From contig SLKI01000058.1 of the NCBI GenBank assembly GCA_007134695.1, positions 1-55,778 of the forward strand: a DNA stretch of 55,778 nt, written 5' to 3'. The translations under genes and the position numbers were made by a program. The notes beneath the pieces were generated by a model. That model was not told the origin of the DNA. It made no database searches and saw only the letters and a list, made by a program, of their open reading frames with translations. Shown in pieces: positions 16,362-25,271 of this stretch (position 1 is the first letter of the stretch; the number at the start of each line of letters is the position of its first letter). This DNA is from Balneolaceae bacterium (GTDB taxonomy: Bacteria; Bacteroidota; Rhodothermia; Balneolales; Balneolaceae).

Positions 16362-17021
16362 ATGGCCAAAAAAGTAATTTTAGGATGCCTGGGAGTCGGA
16401 ATTCTCGCCACCATTGCAGGTGGTTTTTTAATCTGGTCTCTCTTTGTAAGCCCGCTAATGAGTGGTATGGCAGTTCTTGAGGATATTCACGAAGCAAACG
16501 AACGTATATTTGACCGATCCTCCTATACACCGCCTGCCGACGGGGAACTGACGGCTGGACAGGTGGATCGGTTTGTCGCCGTTCAAACCGAAATCCAGTC
16601 GCGCCTCGAAGATCAGCTGGCCGAATATCAGGATAAGTATGAAGAACTGGGCCGGCAGTGGGAAGATCAGGACCGCGACCCTTCCATACGGGAGATGATG
16701 AACGTATGGGAAGATGTGGTACAATTTTTTGCAGAAGCCAAGCAGATCCAGGTGGACGCTCTCAACGAACAGAACTTTTCTCTTGAAGAGTATCGATGGG
16801 TGCAGCAGTCGTTTTATCAGGCACTCGGGGTCGAACTCTTCCCCTACAACCTCGACGAAATGGCCCGGGCCGCCCAGGATGGAGATTTCGATTTCGACCT
16901 GGATGAGTTTGAAAGTATGCAGCAGGATCTGGAAGATATTCCTGAGCAGAACAGGCAGCTTGTTCAGCAATATATGGAGAATGCAGACGCCTGGATCACA
17001 TTTGCATGGTTCGGACTTTGA
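16362..17021 (+). CDS. Membrane-anchored acidic helical protein, unknown function
   Basis: The 219-aa protein has an N-terminal hydrophobic segment (VILGCLGVGILATIAGGFLIWSLFVSPL, residues 5-32) that is either an uncleaved anchor or a signal. It is followed by a strongly acidic, Glu/Gln-rich helical domain with coiled-coil character (VQTEIQSRLEDQLAEYQDKYEEL, and EFESMQQDLEDIPEQN). There are no cysteines after the anchor and no catalytic motif. A single-pass protein with a periplasmic helical domain is the simplest reading. It is 62 bases upstream of the succinate-semialdehyde dehydrogenase gene in the same direction, but a shared function is not obvious. Confidence 0.65.
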   Translation: MAKKVILGCLGVGILATIAGGFLIWSLFVSPLMSGMAVLEDIHEANERIFDRSSYTPPADGELTAGQVDRFVAVQTEIQSRLEDQLAEYQDKYEELGRQWEDQDRDPSIREMMNVWEDVVQFFAEAKQIQVDALNEQNFSLEEYRWVQQSFYQALGVELFPYNLDEMARAAQDGDFDFDLDEFESMQQDLEDIPEQNRQLVQQYMENADAWITFAWFGL

Positions 17022-17083
17022 GTTCTATTGAGGAATCTTTGGCACCCGGATTATTTATTAAATAAAAGCTCCCATTCCAGACC

Positions 17084-18532
17084 ATGACAGATGAGCTGAT
17101 CAAAAACAGTGCCTTTGTCGACGGCCGGTGGACAGATGCGGCTGATGGAAACACTTTTGACGTCAACAACCCGGCCAATGGCGACACGATCGGATCGGTG
17201 CCCGACATGAATGCAGCCGATACCCGCAAAGCGATCGACGCCGCCGAATCTGCATGGCCTAATTGGCGCAGTAAAACAGCCAAAGAGAGATCCGGACTGC
17301 TCAAGGAGTGGCATCGCCTGATCCTCGAAAACCGTCAGGAACTGGCTCGCATCATGACCCTGGAGTCGGGCAAGGTGATCTCGGAGAGCCTGGGAGAGGT
17401 GAACTATGGGGCCGGATTCGTGGAGTGGTTTGCCGAAGAAGCTCGAAGAGCCTATGGGGATGTGATCCCTCCCCACACCGGCGACCGGAGAATCGTAGTC
17501 GTCAAGCAGCCGGTCGGTGTAACCGCCGCCATCACCCCCTGGAATTTCCCTCTTGCCATGATCACCCGCAAAGTGGCCCCTGCCCTGGCGGCCGGCTGTC
17601 CGGTTGTGATCAAACCGCCCGCCGAAACGCCGTTCACCGCCCTCGCTTTAGCCCGGCTTGCCGAAAAAGCGGGTTTTCCGGCCGGCGTTTACAACACCGT
17701 GACGACCACGCACAGCAGCGAAGTCGGCAAAGAGTTGTGCAACAATTCGAAGGTGAGAAAACTCTCATTTACCGGCTCCACAGCCGTCGGAAAGATCCTG
17801 ATGGAGCAGTCCGCATCCACCGTTAAAAAACTTTCCCTGGAGTTGGGAGGCAATGCCCCCTTCATCGTTTTCGACGATGCCGACCTGGATGATGCGGTAC
17901 AGGGAGCGATCGTCTCCAAATATCGGCATAACGGACAGACCTGCGTCTGTGCCAACCGGATCCTGGTCCAGGAGAGCGTTTATGAGGAGTTTCGTGACAA
18001 GTTTACCGAAGCGGTCCGGAACCTGAAGGCCGGAGATGTGATGGATGAGGGAGTGGAAGTAGGCCCGCTCATCAGCCCGGAAGCCCTTGAGAAAGTTCGG
18101 CGCCACATCGAAGATGCCCTGGAAAAGGGTGCCGGCATTACGACAGGCGGTGAGCTTCAAAAGAAGGAGAGCCTCTTCTTTCAGCCAACCGTTTTGGCAG
18201 ATGCAACCCCGGATATGGTGATCGCACGGGAAGAGGTGTTCGGCCCGGTAGCACCGCTCTTCCGGTTCCAGGCCGAAGAGGAGGCGATCCGGATGGCCAA
18301 CGACACCGAATTTGGCCTGGCCGCCTATTTCTACAGCCGGGATGTGAACCGGTGCTGGCGGGTGGCGGAAGCTCTTGAGTATGGCATGGTCGGCATCAAC
18401 GAAGGGCTGATATCGACCGAAGTAGCACCCTTCGGCGGAATCAAGGAATCGGGTCTGGGTCGAGAAGGCTCAAAGTACGGGCTCGATGAATTTCTCGAAA
18501 TCAAGTACCTGTGCTACGGACTCAACTCATAA
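17084..18532 (+). CDS. gabD: Succinate-semialdehyde dehydrogenase (NAD(P)+)
   Basis: Oxidises succinate semialdehyde to succinate with NAD(P)+, the last step of GABA-type catabolism, in the cytoplasm. The length of 482 aa is normal for the family. Key residues are present: Glu253 in LELGGNAPF and nucleophile Cys287 in GQTCVCANR. PWNFPLAM and FTGSTAVGK are Rossmann-domain motifs, and EVAPFGGIKESGLGREGSKYG forms the family's C-terminal part. The cysteine pair CVC at the active site is typical of GabD. No GABA transaminase or permease is adjacent, so the substrate call rests on family resemblance; glutarate semialdehyde is possible. Confidence 0.88.
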   Translation: MTDELIKNSAFVDGRWTDAADGNTFDVNNPANGDTIGSVPDMNAADTRKAIDAAESAWPNWRSKTAKERSGLLKEWHRLILENRQELARIMTLESGKVISESLGEVNYGAGFVEWFAEEARRAYGDVIPPHTGDRRIVVVKQPVGVTAAITPWNFPLAMITRKVAPALAAGCPVVIKPPAETPFTALALARLAEKAGFPAGVYNTVTTTHSSEVGKELCNNSKVRKLSFTGSTAVGKILMEQSASTVKKLSLELGGNAPFIVFDDADLDDAVQGAIVSKYRHNGQTCVCANRILVQESVYEEFRDKFTEAVRNLKAGDVMDEGVEVGPLISPEALEKVRRHIEDALEKGAGITTGGELQKKESLFFQPTVLADATPDMVIAREEVFGPVAPLFRFQAEEEAIRMANDTEFGLAAYFYSRDVNRCWRVAEALEYGMVGINEGLISTEVAPFGGIKESGLGREGSKYGLDEFLEIKYLCYGLNS

Positions 18533-18561
18533 TTGAGCGGTCCAGCCCGGCTTTTTTCCGC

Positions 18562-19260
18562 TCATGATTCCTCGTTTGGTTCGGTTACCCCCAGATAATA
18601 CCGCTCAATCAATTCTGACTCGATACTCTCTCTTTGGGCTCTTCCGGCAAAACGATGCACCAGTGCCCCCAGGATGCGGCCGCGAACAGTAGAGGAGCGA
18701 GTATCGCTATACACAACAAAAATACCGGTATGATGCGGATCGAGCGGAATGGTTTGATCGTCCGTCAACCCGTCGTTTGCCAGGCCATAAAGGATATAGA
18801 GTGCCTTTTCAAACCCCGGGCTGCCCGGCTCAATTTTCACCTCGAATGTAACCGGCTCATCTCCCGGGTTGAAAAAACGGTGCTCTTGGTAGCGGCCGGC
18901 AACAGCTCTCTCCCCCTCTTCCAGCAAGAATTCTTCGCCATCGATTTCCAGCCCGAGGGTGCCGGAGACGGCAGTGAATGTTTCGGAAAACTGGCCGTGG
19001 TAGTGCAATTCATTGCCTCCCCCCGGTTCAAGGTCGATTTCAAGAAGCGTATACTCGCCTCCGGTTTCCGACGACATCTCAACAAATGTCGTTCGGTTTT
19101 GAGCAATCGGATTGTAGATCGTCCGGACAAGGTTATCCGGCGGTTCCATATCGATATAAGGCGAAGCATCAGGATCGTAGGGTGCCCCCAGATAGACAAA
19201 CATGGCAATCACCCCGAACAGCAACAGGGCCAGAAGTGTAAGCAACAGTTTTTTTAGCAT
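18562..19260 (-). CDS. Membrane-anchored cupin-domain protein
   Basis: The 232-aa product from the ATG at 19260 has an N-terminal hydrophobic anchor (LLLTLLALLLFGVIAMFVYLG). A single cupin follows at about residues 55-130: LEPGGGNELHYHGQFSE gives the His-x-His-x4-Glu metal site and GRYQEHRFFNPGDEP the second motif's His. A C-terminal helical region of about 90 residues carries several Arg. The longer GTG start at 19305 would overlap the MscS gene. It lies 29 bases after the MscS stop and is likely co-transcribed. Cupins of this kind bind a metal and may be enzymes or sensors; the substrate is unknown. Confidence 0.8.
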   Translation of the reverse strand: MLKKLLLTLLALLLFGVIAMFVYLGAPYDPDASPYIDMEPPDNLVRTIYNPIAQNRTTFVEMSSETGGEYTLLEIDLEPGGGNELHYHGQFSETFTAVSGTLGLEIDGEEFLLEEGERAVAGRYQEHRFFNPGDEPVTFEVKIEPGSPGFEKALYILYGLANDGLTDDQTIPLDPHHTGIFVVYSDTRSSTVRGRILGALVHRFAGRAQRESIESELIERYYLGVTEPNEES

Positions 19261-19289
19261 ACCGATTGAATACTTGTTCCGATTTTCAT

Positions 19290-20261
19290 TTATCTGCCGC
19301 TCCACTTGGTTTTCTCATCCTTCGACGGCTTTTCTTTCGGCTTCGACCCGGATTGCAGGCCCTCTGCCCGACTATCTCTCACCTTCTCCCCATCGGACGG
19401 TCCATCCTTCTCTTTTCTCGGTGCAAAATCGTGGTTGCCGAACACATCAGAAAGAATTGCCTGCTCAATGTAACTGCGCTGGTGTGTTTTGGCCGGGATT
19501 CGGACGATCAAATGGATTTCGCCGGCGGCAGGAACCTGTATTGTAACTCGGGGATCGACAGCCGGAACATCGAGCCCTTTTTGTTCACTAATCTGTTTCA
19601 TGTATGTTCGGGCTTCTTCCAAAAACGGTTTACAATGCTTGTTGGCCGCATTCAGGAACGCTTTCTGCGCCGATTTCCAGTCATCTTCGCGTTTGAACGG
19701 AACGGTGATCACATGCAAAACATAATCGTGCGTATAGCTCTCGTTTATCACCGGCTCGGACACAAACATGGCGTTGGGCAGTACGGTCATTCGGCCGGTC
19801 CGCTGATGGGTGATCTTGCCAGGCCCGACCTCCATGATGGTCGTGGCCAGCAGGTTTTGATCGATCACATCACCGCGAAAATCCTTGATCTGGATGCGGT
19901 CTCCGATACTGAAGGAGCGGGCGCCTGTTTTGAGAATCGAGCCGGTTACGCAGAGTATCAGCTCCTTGGTGGCCACGACAAACGCAACAGCGATAGCTAC
20001 CACCGAGAGAGCAAGCGTACGCAGCTCCTCACCCCAAATCATCACCAGGCCAAGAATCAGCAGAATGATGAGGCCGTTCCGGGATTGCACCAGCCATCGC
20101 CTGCGCAGGTCGGTCGAAGCGATATTTCGCCGAAGATACCTGGCGATGATGGCGCGTAAAATAATGACCGTAACCAGCAGAATCGCCGAGCTGACCAGGA
20201 GACTCATCATCGAACCCGGTGCTGCAAATGATTCAGATTGCAAACCCAGTTCTTCTAACAT
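19290..20261 (-). CDS. MscS-family small-conductance mechanosensitive channel
   Basis: An inner-membrane channel that opens under tension to release solutes in osmotic downshock. The 323-aa protein has three transmembrane segments (about 18-38, 62-80 and 84-110). The third, pore-lining one runs on into the MscS beta-domain: VVATKELILCVTGSILKTGARSFSIGDRIQI, then VLPNAMFVSEPVIN. A C-terminal charged tail of about 45 residues rich in Lys/Asp/Ser follows the alpha/beta domain. The start ATG is clear. It stands divergent from the S41 lipoprotein gene and upstream of the cupin gene. Confidence 0.9.
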   Translation of the reverse strand: MLEELGLQSESFAAPGSMMSLLVSSAILLVTVIILRAIIARYLRRNIASTDLRRRWLVQSRNGLIILLILGLVMIWGEELRTLALSVVAIAVAFVVATKELILCVTGSILKTGARSFSIGDRIQIKDFRGDVIDQNLLATTIMEVGPGKITHQRTGRMTVLPNAMFVSEPVINESYTHDYVLHVITVPFKREDDWKSAQKAFLNAANKHCKPFLEEARTYMKQISEQKGLDVPAVDPRVTIQVPAAGEIHLIVRIPAKTHQRSYIEQAILSDVFGNHDFAPRKEKDGPSDGEKVRDSRAEGLQSGSKPKEKPSKDEKTKWSGR

Positions 20262-20380
20262 TTGATTCGATTAACTGTTTGTAATTAGCACAGTTACAAG
20301 AATTGTATGAAATTAACGCCGTTCAACGTTTAATAAAAGTATAGAGTTCAATATCGTTTCCTTCAATCTGTCAAACAATA

Positions 20381-21886
20381 ATGAAAGATCGACTTTTCGG
20401 TATCTCTCAACTTCTCATTCTGATGCCATTTCTGCTGGTCGTCGGATGTGACCGTGCAAGCAGCCCGCTTGAGGTCGGATCGGCCACACAGGAGCAGCAG
20501 TTTGTCTGGAACGCCCTCAACTCCTGGTACTTCTGGGAAGCCCAGGTGCCCGATCTCGATGCAAATCGGTACAGCAACTCAAAAGAACTTTTTGATTTTA
20601 TTGGCAGTTACAGGGACGAGCGCCAGCTTTTTGAATCACTGCTCTATCGGGAAGAAGATGACTTTTCTTTTTTCATCGATGACTATGTTGTCCATGAACA
20701 GGCCCGCCGCGGCCAGTCCGTTTCCTACGGCTTTTCGTTTGGCCTGGTTCGGCCCGACCCCGCAAGCCAGGAGCTGTTCGGATATGTACAGTACACCTAC
20801 CATCCGATCGCTGCAGATACAGGATTGAACCGGGGCGATATATTTACCCGGGTAAACGGTACTCAATTGACAACAAACAACTTTCGAAATCTGTTAAGTC
20901 AAAATAGCATTACCCTGGGTTTGGCAGAGGTTGAGAGTATGTCGCCATTTTCGATTCGCAATCTGAATGAAAGCATATCCATCACTGCCCGGGAGATACA
21001 GGAGAACCCGGTCTATCTGACCCGAATTCTTGAAACCGATTTCGGGAAGATTGGTTACCTGGCCTACAACGCTTTTCGATTCAACTATCACGAAGAGCTC
21101 AATGATGCGTTCGGAGAGTTTGTTTCTGCCGGCATCGACCATTTGATCCTCGATCTGCGCTATAACGGAGGAGGAACGGTCATCACCAGTGCCCTGTTGG
21201 GCAGCCTGATATCGGGACTGGGCGAGGAGGATATCTATGCACAACTGATCTACAACGAAAAACAGGCTGATAACAACGAGGTATTCCGATTCCTCAGTGA
21301 GATGCCGGTGTGGAATCGTGAAGGTGAATTTGTGGGCTCATTCGCCAATATGAACCGCCTCAACCTGAACCACCTTTACCTGCTGACCAGCAATCGAACC
21401 GCGTCGGCCAGTGAAGGGCTGATCAACGGTTTGGCTCCATTTATCGATGTTATCCTCGTCGGCCAGCAGACACTCGGCAAGGATGAGGGCTCCATCACCC
21501 TGTATGATTCTCCACCCGGCTTTACCAACAGGCAAAATGCCAGCCCCCGTCATCGGCGCGCCATGCAACCGATCGTTTTCAAGATCTTCAACAGCCGGCT
21601 CGACGACTATCCGGATGGATTTACCCCGGTCCGCGAGGTTAGAGAGATCGACTTTTTGGACAACCTGCCGCCGCTCGGCGATCCGGATGAGCCGCTGTTA
21701 GCCGCAGCCCTGGAACTGATTACAGGTACGGCCCCGGCAGAGCCGGCCATAGCCGCAATAAAGATGGCAAGGCAATTTCGGGGTGAGCTCGTTTATGAAA
21801 GCGGAGACTGGAATCCTCTGGAGCGGCAGGTTTACCTGTTGCCGGAAGAGGTACCGCCAAATAGCGTACCGGTACGCTTTAAATAA
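20381..21886 (+). CDS. S41 family (C-terminal-processing-type) peptidase lipoprotein
   Basis: A periplasm-facing serine protease of the tail-specific/CTP family. The signal peptide ends in LLVVGC, with Cys23 lipidated. The 501-aa protein then has an S41 N-terminal helical part (LNSWYFWEAQVPDL), a PDZ-like segment (about 140-185, LNRGDIFTRVNG) and the S41 core (IGYLAYNAFRFNYHEEL, HLILDLRYNGGG). The catalytic dyad is probably Ser342 in TASASEG and Lys367 in TLGKDEG, 25 residues apart as in E. coli Tsp. The C-terminal part is variable. Substrates are unknown; partial unfolding or degradation of periplasmic proteins is the usual role. Confidence 0.9.
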   Translation: MKDRLFGISQLLILMPFLLVVGCDRASSPLEVGSATQEQQFVWNALNSWYFWEAQVPDLDANRYSNSKELFDFIGSYRDERQLFESLLYREEDDFSFFIDDYVVHEQARRGQSVSYGFSFGLVRPDPASQELFGYVQYTYHPIAADTGLNRGDIFTRVNGTQLTTNNFRNLLSQNSITLGLAEVESMSPFSIRNLNESISITAREIQENPVYLTRILETDFGKIGYLAYNAFRFNYHEELNDAFGEFVSAGIDHLILDLRYNGGGTVITSALLGSLISGLGEEDIYAQLIYNEKQADNNEVFRFLSEMPVWNREGEFVGSFANMNRLNLNHLYLLTSNRTASASEGLINGLAPFIDVILVGQQTLGKDEGSITLYDSPPGFTNRQNASPRHRRAMQPIVFKIFNSRLDDYPDGFTPVREVREIDFLDNLPPLGDPDEPLLAAALELITGTAPAEPAIAAIKMARQFRGELVYESGDWNPLERQVYLLPEEVPPNSVPVRFK

Positions 21887-21892
21887 GGTTTG

Positions 21893-22606
21893 CTACCCTC
21901 GATTTTCCTCCTCCGGAACTCGTGTTGCCTGCCAGTTGACGACGCGCCATTCTCCATCCCGCTTCAGAAAGGTGCCGCTGTTCAGGAATTCGGTTCGGAC
22001 AGGCTCCTCTTCCGTTTCAACGATGTTTGCATCACCCGGTTGGGACTCAGCTTCTTCGATACCGACCAGACGAAACGCAATAATGGCTACATCTCCATAC
22101 TGCTGGACCTGAATCTCCTCGGCCGACCAGGTTACAGAGGGTGGTTCCGGTTCGTCGGACGGGTCGTCTGCTACTCCATTGCCCTCATCAGCCTGTTCCT
22201 GAAACCCCGCCATGATCTCCGCTTTTCCATAGCGTTCACCCGACGAGCTGGTATAGATCAGGTCGTCGGCCCAGAACCTGTCGTGCATGGCGGCGTCGCC
22301 AACCGAAGCTCCCTCAAGAAAATCGAGAAGCAGCTGGACCAGTACCTCTTTGTCGGGTGCGTCCTGATCCGGCGAATATTGTTCTGCCGCGTCCTGGTCC
22401 GGAGCCGGGTCGACCGCCAGCTCCTGTGAAAATGAGTTTTGCGGCGAGGCCAGCGAAGCCGAAAACAGGATAACGGTAAGCAAAATCGTGGGCAGCAATA
22501 ACACAGAATTCAGTTTGGCAGGCAGTGAAAGTACACACCGTGATATGGAGGGTCGTGAAAGTTCGGGCATCGAATGAGCGGGCTGCAATAATTTCAAATT
22601 CATCAT
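21893..22606 (-). CDS. Exported SnoaL/DUF4440-like (NTF2-fold) protein
   Basis: A 237-aa protein with a long N-region and hydrophobic core SVLLLPTILLTVILFSASLA, probably a signal peptide. A linker of acidic and Gln residues leads to an NTF2-like domain at about 105-235: LLDFLEGASVGDAAMHDRFWADDLIYTSSSGERYGKAEI at its start and GTFLKRDGEWRVVNWQATRVP at its end, both typical of DUF4440 proteins. These fold as a small cone that binds a ligand or catalyses simple reactions; no catalytic residue can be named. An insertion of about 25 acidic residues (DEGNGVADDPSDEPEP) interrupts the domain. It is followed upstream on the same strand by the small membrane protein after 16 bases. Confidence 0.72.
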   Translation of the reverse strand: MMNLKLLQPAHSMPELSRPSISRCVLSLPAKLNSVLLLPTILLTVILFSASLASPQNSFSQELAVDPAPDQDAAEQYSPDQDAPDKEVLVQLLLDFLEGASVGDAAMHDRFWADDLIYTSSSGERYGKAEIMAGFQEQADEGNGVADDPSDEPEPPSVTWSAEEIQVQQYGDVAIIAFRLVGIEEAESQPGDANIVETEEEPVRTEFLNSGTFLKRDGEWRVVNWQATRVPEEENRG

Positions 22607-22622
22607 TATTCAATTTGACTAG

Positions 22623-22889
22623 TTAAGTATTTTGCTGCTCTTGCATCTCTTCACGGGTGATTGCAAAATAGATCACATAGAGCCAGCCAAACACTCCATG
22701 CAATATCGCCCACAATACCGAAGAGTTCCTTGACCAGGAGGCCACAACGGCAATCGCAGTACCAAGCCCGACTCCGCGGCTGAAAAACTCTCGTGTTGTG
22801 GTACCATCAGAGCCGAAAGCAACCAGCTCGGCAGTATAGGTCAGTACAATGAATATTGTGCATATGGCGGATCTCAAATAAAAATTCAT
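22623..22889 (-). CDS. Small membrane protein of unknown function
   Basis: The 88-aa protein has hydrophobic stretches at about 7-24, 36-50 and 57-77 (AILHGVFGWLYVIYFAI) and a Gln/Glu-rich tail ending EEMQEQQNT. Two to three membrane passes are likely. The start ATG at 22889 shares a base with the TGA of the upstream S41/cyclophilin gene (TGATG), which implies translational coupling; a GTG one codon earlier is also possible. I do not recognise the family. Confidence 0.65.
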   Translation of the reverse strand: MNFYLRSAICTIFIVLTYTAELVAFGSDGTTTREFFSRGVGLGTAIAVVASWSRNSSVLWAILHGVFGWLYVIYFAITREEMQEQQNT

Positions 22890-25207
22890 CACTCCTCCTT
22901 CAACAGATATGCTCTTTTTATGTAGTCGATTTTCGGGAACTCCTCTTTCAGAAACCGATTTCCTTCAGCCCGGATGGTGTCCTGCAAGCCCGAAGGCTCG
23001 TTGCCGTAGCCATCGTAAAACGCTTCCACCACATCCATGCCGGACACCACCTCGGCGATGACGGGAAATCCTCTCACATCCATATAGTCGAGTGTGTCGA
23101 GCCTCGGTGAATTATCCTCCAGGTTGACAAAAATCTGCGTAGATCTTGAATCCGGTCCAGAGCGTGCAAAAGCTATTTTCCCTTTTCGGTTGGACTGAGT
23201 AACCGGCTCATCTTCCACCAGATACTCTTCCCATTTCTCATTAAGCCTGTTGTCGTCGTGCAACCCAAACTGCACAACAAAACCGGGAACCACCCGGAAA
23301 ATACCGATATCACTGTAGAATCCGCTTCTGATCAGCTGATAGAGCCGGTCGACCCCCTGTGGAGACCACTCCCTGACCGCGCGGATATCGAAATCCCCCT
23401 GGGTCGTCTCGAACCGTGCCTCGAAAGATTCAGGTGCCTGTAGCTGCGTCCATTCGTCTACCGCCTCGATCATTTCGCTAACTTTCCTCTCATCCTCTGT
23501 CATCTTTCTCCAATCCGAAATTTCTGTTTCTTCTTCTGCCAGCCCGATCCGCTGAAAGGTGCGTTCAAGCATCATTTCATGATAGTTGAAATAGTTCTCC
23601 CGGGTGACGGGGATATATTCGTGGGGCTGAGCCGGGTTGTACTGAAGAATCTCTTTGTTGGGCCGGATGGAGTGGCCGAGGGACCACTGATACTCGACGA
23701 TCGGCTTTCCTGTGGTGGGAAAGCGCAGCACCTCTGTGGTTTGCCACGTATTGCTGAATCCGCCGGTAGGCATACCCATCAGATGAGCCAGATCGTTATC
23801 GACGATCTGGGCGGCGAACTGATCCAGATGCGACCCCCCTGCAGGGTTTAGCCAGACCGTCATACCGCCGCTGAAATGCGTTTCCGCCGGTTCGATAATC
23901 CCATCCGACCACTTGGGTGCATGAGCTCCTTTAAAGGGAACGTCGTTGGTGTAGTATCGGCCCTCCCGGATCGCATCGCGCACATCCTCTTCGAGCCATT
24001 CACGCTGCCATGTACCATCATCCTCCGTCGCCGGAGACACATCTCCGGTGCGAAACCGTTCGATGCGCTCTTCGACCCAACGCTCCATCGCCTCACTCAC
24101 CTTTAAATTCCCGAAGGTGCCCCGGTGGGGTTCAGGCTGCAACCGGCGAACTGCATAGGAGCCGCGCGAACCGCCTCCACTCCGGGTCGCATCCACAATC
24201 ACATGGTGGCCTAACAGATCGTGTTCCACAGCATACTCCATCAGTGCATCCATCGCTTCGGGCAGATCCCGGTCGAATCGGTGCCACTGAAGCAGCACCA
24301 CCGGGTATCCACGTTCTTCGGGCAGAAAAAGGTCGAACGTATTGTTTTCTTCTATCTCCTCGATTTTAACAAACCCGGGGTAATACCTCTCCCGGTGCCC
24401 CTGCCATTCAATCTCGTCCGGCTCCATATACGGGACGTTTACCTCATATCGGCTGCCATCAGGCCGCTCCAGCTCCAGGTTCAGTATTTCAAGCTCATCA
24501 TCATAAAACTTCGAATGGGGAATATAATCCCGGGTCCGGGTGATCTCCGAAGCAAGATTCCACCAGAATGGGTTTTCTGTGGAGTAGCGCTGATAGGGGC
24601 GAATCGCCTCGACATATTCATTCACCTGCCGGCCGTTTACGGCGGTCAGGCGGTCGCCAAGCTCCGGTGCCGGCCCATCCACAAGTTGATCAATTTCGGC
24701 TCCCAGATCACCGATAAAGAAAAACCGGTTATCCAGATCGCTATAATCCACCTTGAACCGGATCGGTGCCTCTACCCTCCTGGAGAGATGCTCCGGCAGA
24801 TCGAGGCCCTCATCGATCTCTGTCACCCTCAAATGGCGGTCGAGGCGGACATTGGAAATTTTCCAGAGTGCGAACCAGAACTCCTTGTCGGTTTCCGCAG
24901 CGATCAGTTCTTCCCGATACTTCTCCATCTCCGCCGCCACATCGATACCGGCCGGATGCGACTGGTGCGCAGGATGATTTGGCAGCGAGGCAAACGCATC
25001 CCACTCCATCGTACTTTCGAGCAGAAATTCGAACAGAGCCTCGCGATCTTCCTCCGTACCGGAGTCGAATGTAAGCTCATCTTGCGGCATCTCCTCTTCC
25101 TCGGCAACCGTTTCAAGAGTTGTGCAGGAGAAGGCCACTGCAGAAAACAGGATCAATGTGGCAAACAGAGCAGTTCGATGTATTAAACGGGTGTCAGCTA
25201 ACCTCAT
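22889..25207 (-). CDS. Fusion of an S41-like domain and a cyclophilin-type peptidyl-prolyl isomerase
   Basis: A 772-aa exported protein. The N-terminus (MRLADTRLIHRTALFATL..AFSC) looks like a signal with a possible lipidated Cys28. Residues about 60-330 hold a helical part and a PDZ-like loop (LGDRLTAVNGRQVNEYV). About 330-560 is S41-like: HVIVDATRSGGGSRGSYAVRRL and LNPAGGSHLDQFAAQIV..MGMPTGGFSN follow the S41 order, although the usual SASE/Lys dyad is not obvious. About 592-762 is a cyclophilin domain (GIFRVVPGFVVQFG, GKIAFARSGPDSRSTQIFVN, DVRGFPVIAEVVSGMDVV), the isomerase fold that eases proline bonds. The long ORF reaches 25456, but the ATG at 25207 starts the signal. It overlaps the small membrane protein gene. 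Confidence 0.82.
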   Translation of the reverse strand: MRLADTRLIHRTALFATLILFSAVAFSCTTLETVAEEEEMPQDELTFDSGTEEDREALFEFLLESTMEWDAFASLPNHPAHQSHPAGIDVAAEMEKYREELIAAETDKEFWFALWKISNVRLDRHLRVTEIDEGLDLPEHLSRRVEAPIRFKVDYSDLDNRFFFIGDLGAEIDQLVDGPAPELGDRLTAVNGRQVNEYVEAIRPYQRYSTENPFWWNLASEITRTRDYIPHSKFYDDELEILNLELERPDGSRYEVNVPYMEPDEIEWQGHRERYYPGFVKIEEIEENNTFDLFLPEERGYPVVLLQWHRFDRDLPEAMDALMEYAVEHDLLGHHVIVDATRSGGGSRGSYAVRRLQPEPHRGTFGNLKVSEAMERWVEERIERFRTGDVSPATEDDGTWQREWLEEDVRDAIREGRYYTNDVPFKGAHAPKWSDGIIEPAETHFSGGMTVWLNPAGGSHLDQFAAQIVDNDLAHLMGMPTGGFSNTWQTTEVLRFPTTGKPIVEYQWSLGHSIRPNKEILQYNPAQPHEYIPVTRENYFNYHEMMLERTFQRIGLAEEETEISDWRKMTEDERKVSEMIEAVDEWTQLQAPESFEARFETTQGDFDIRAVREWSPQGVDRLYQLIRSGFYSDIGIFRVVPGFVVQFGLHDDNRLNEKWEEYLVEDEPVTQSNRKGKIAFARSGPDSRSTQIFVNLEDNSPRLDTLDYMDVRGFPVIAEVVSGMDVVEAFYDGYGNEPSGLQDTIRAEGNRFLKEEFPKIDYIKRAYLLKEE

Positions 25208-25271
25208 GGTCGTCAATAGGTATCCGGGTTTGTCATAGATAGATCGATTGTCGAATGAACTACTCGGCAAA

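Noticed and set aside
19266..20159. A 297-codon plus-strand open frame overlapping the MscS gene
   Set aside because: The minus-strand MscS product has clear channel motifs and the plus-strand reading has none.
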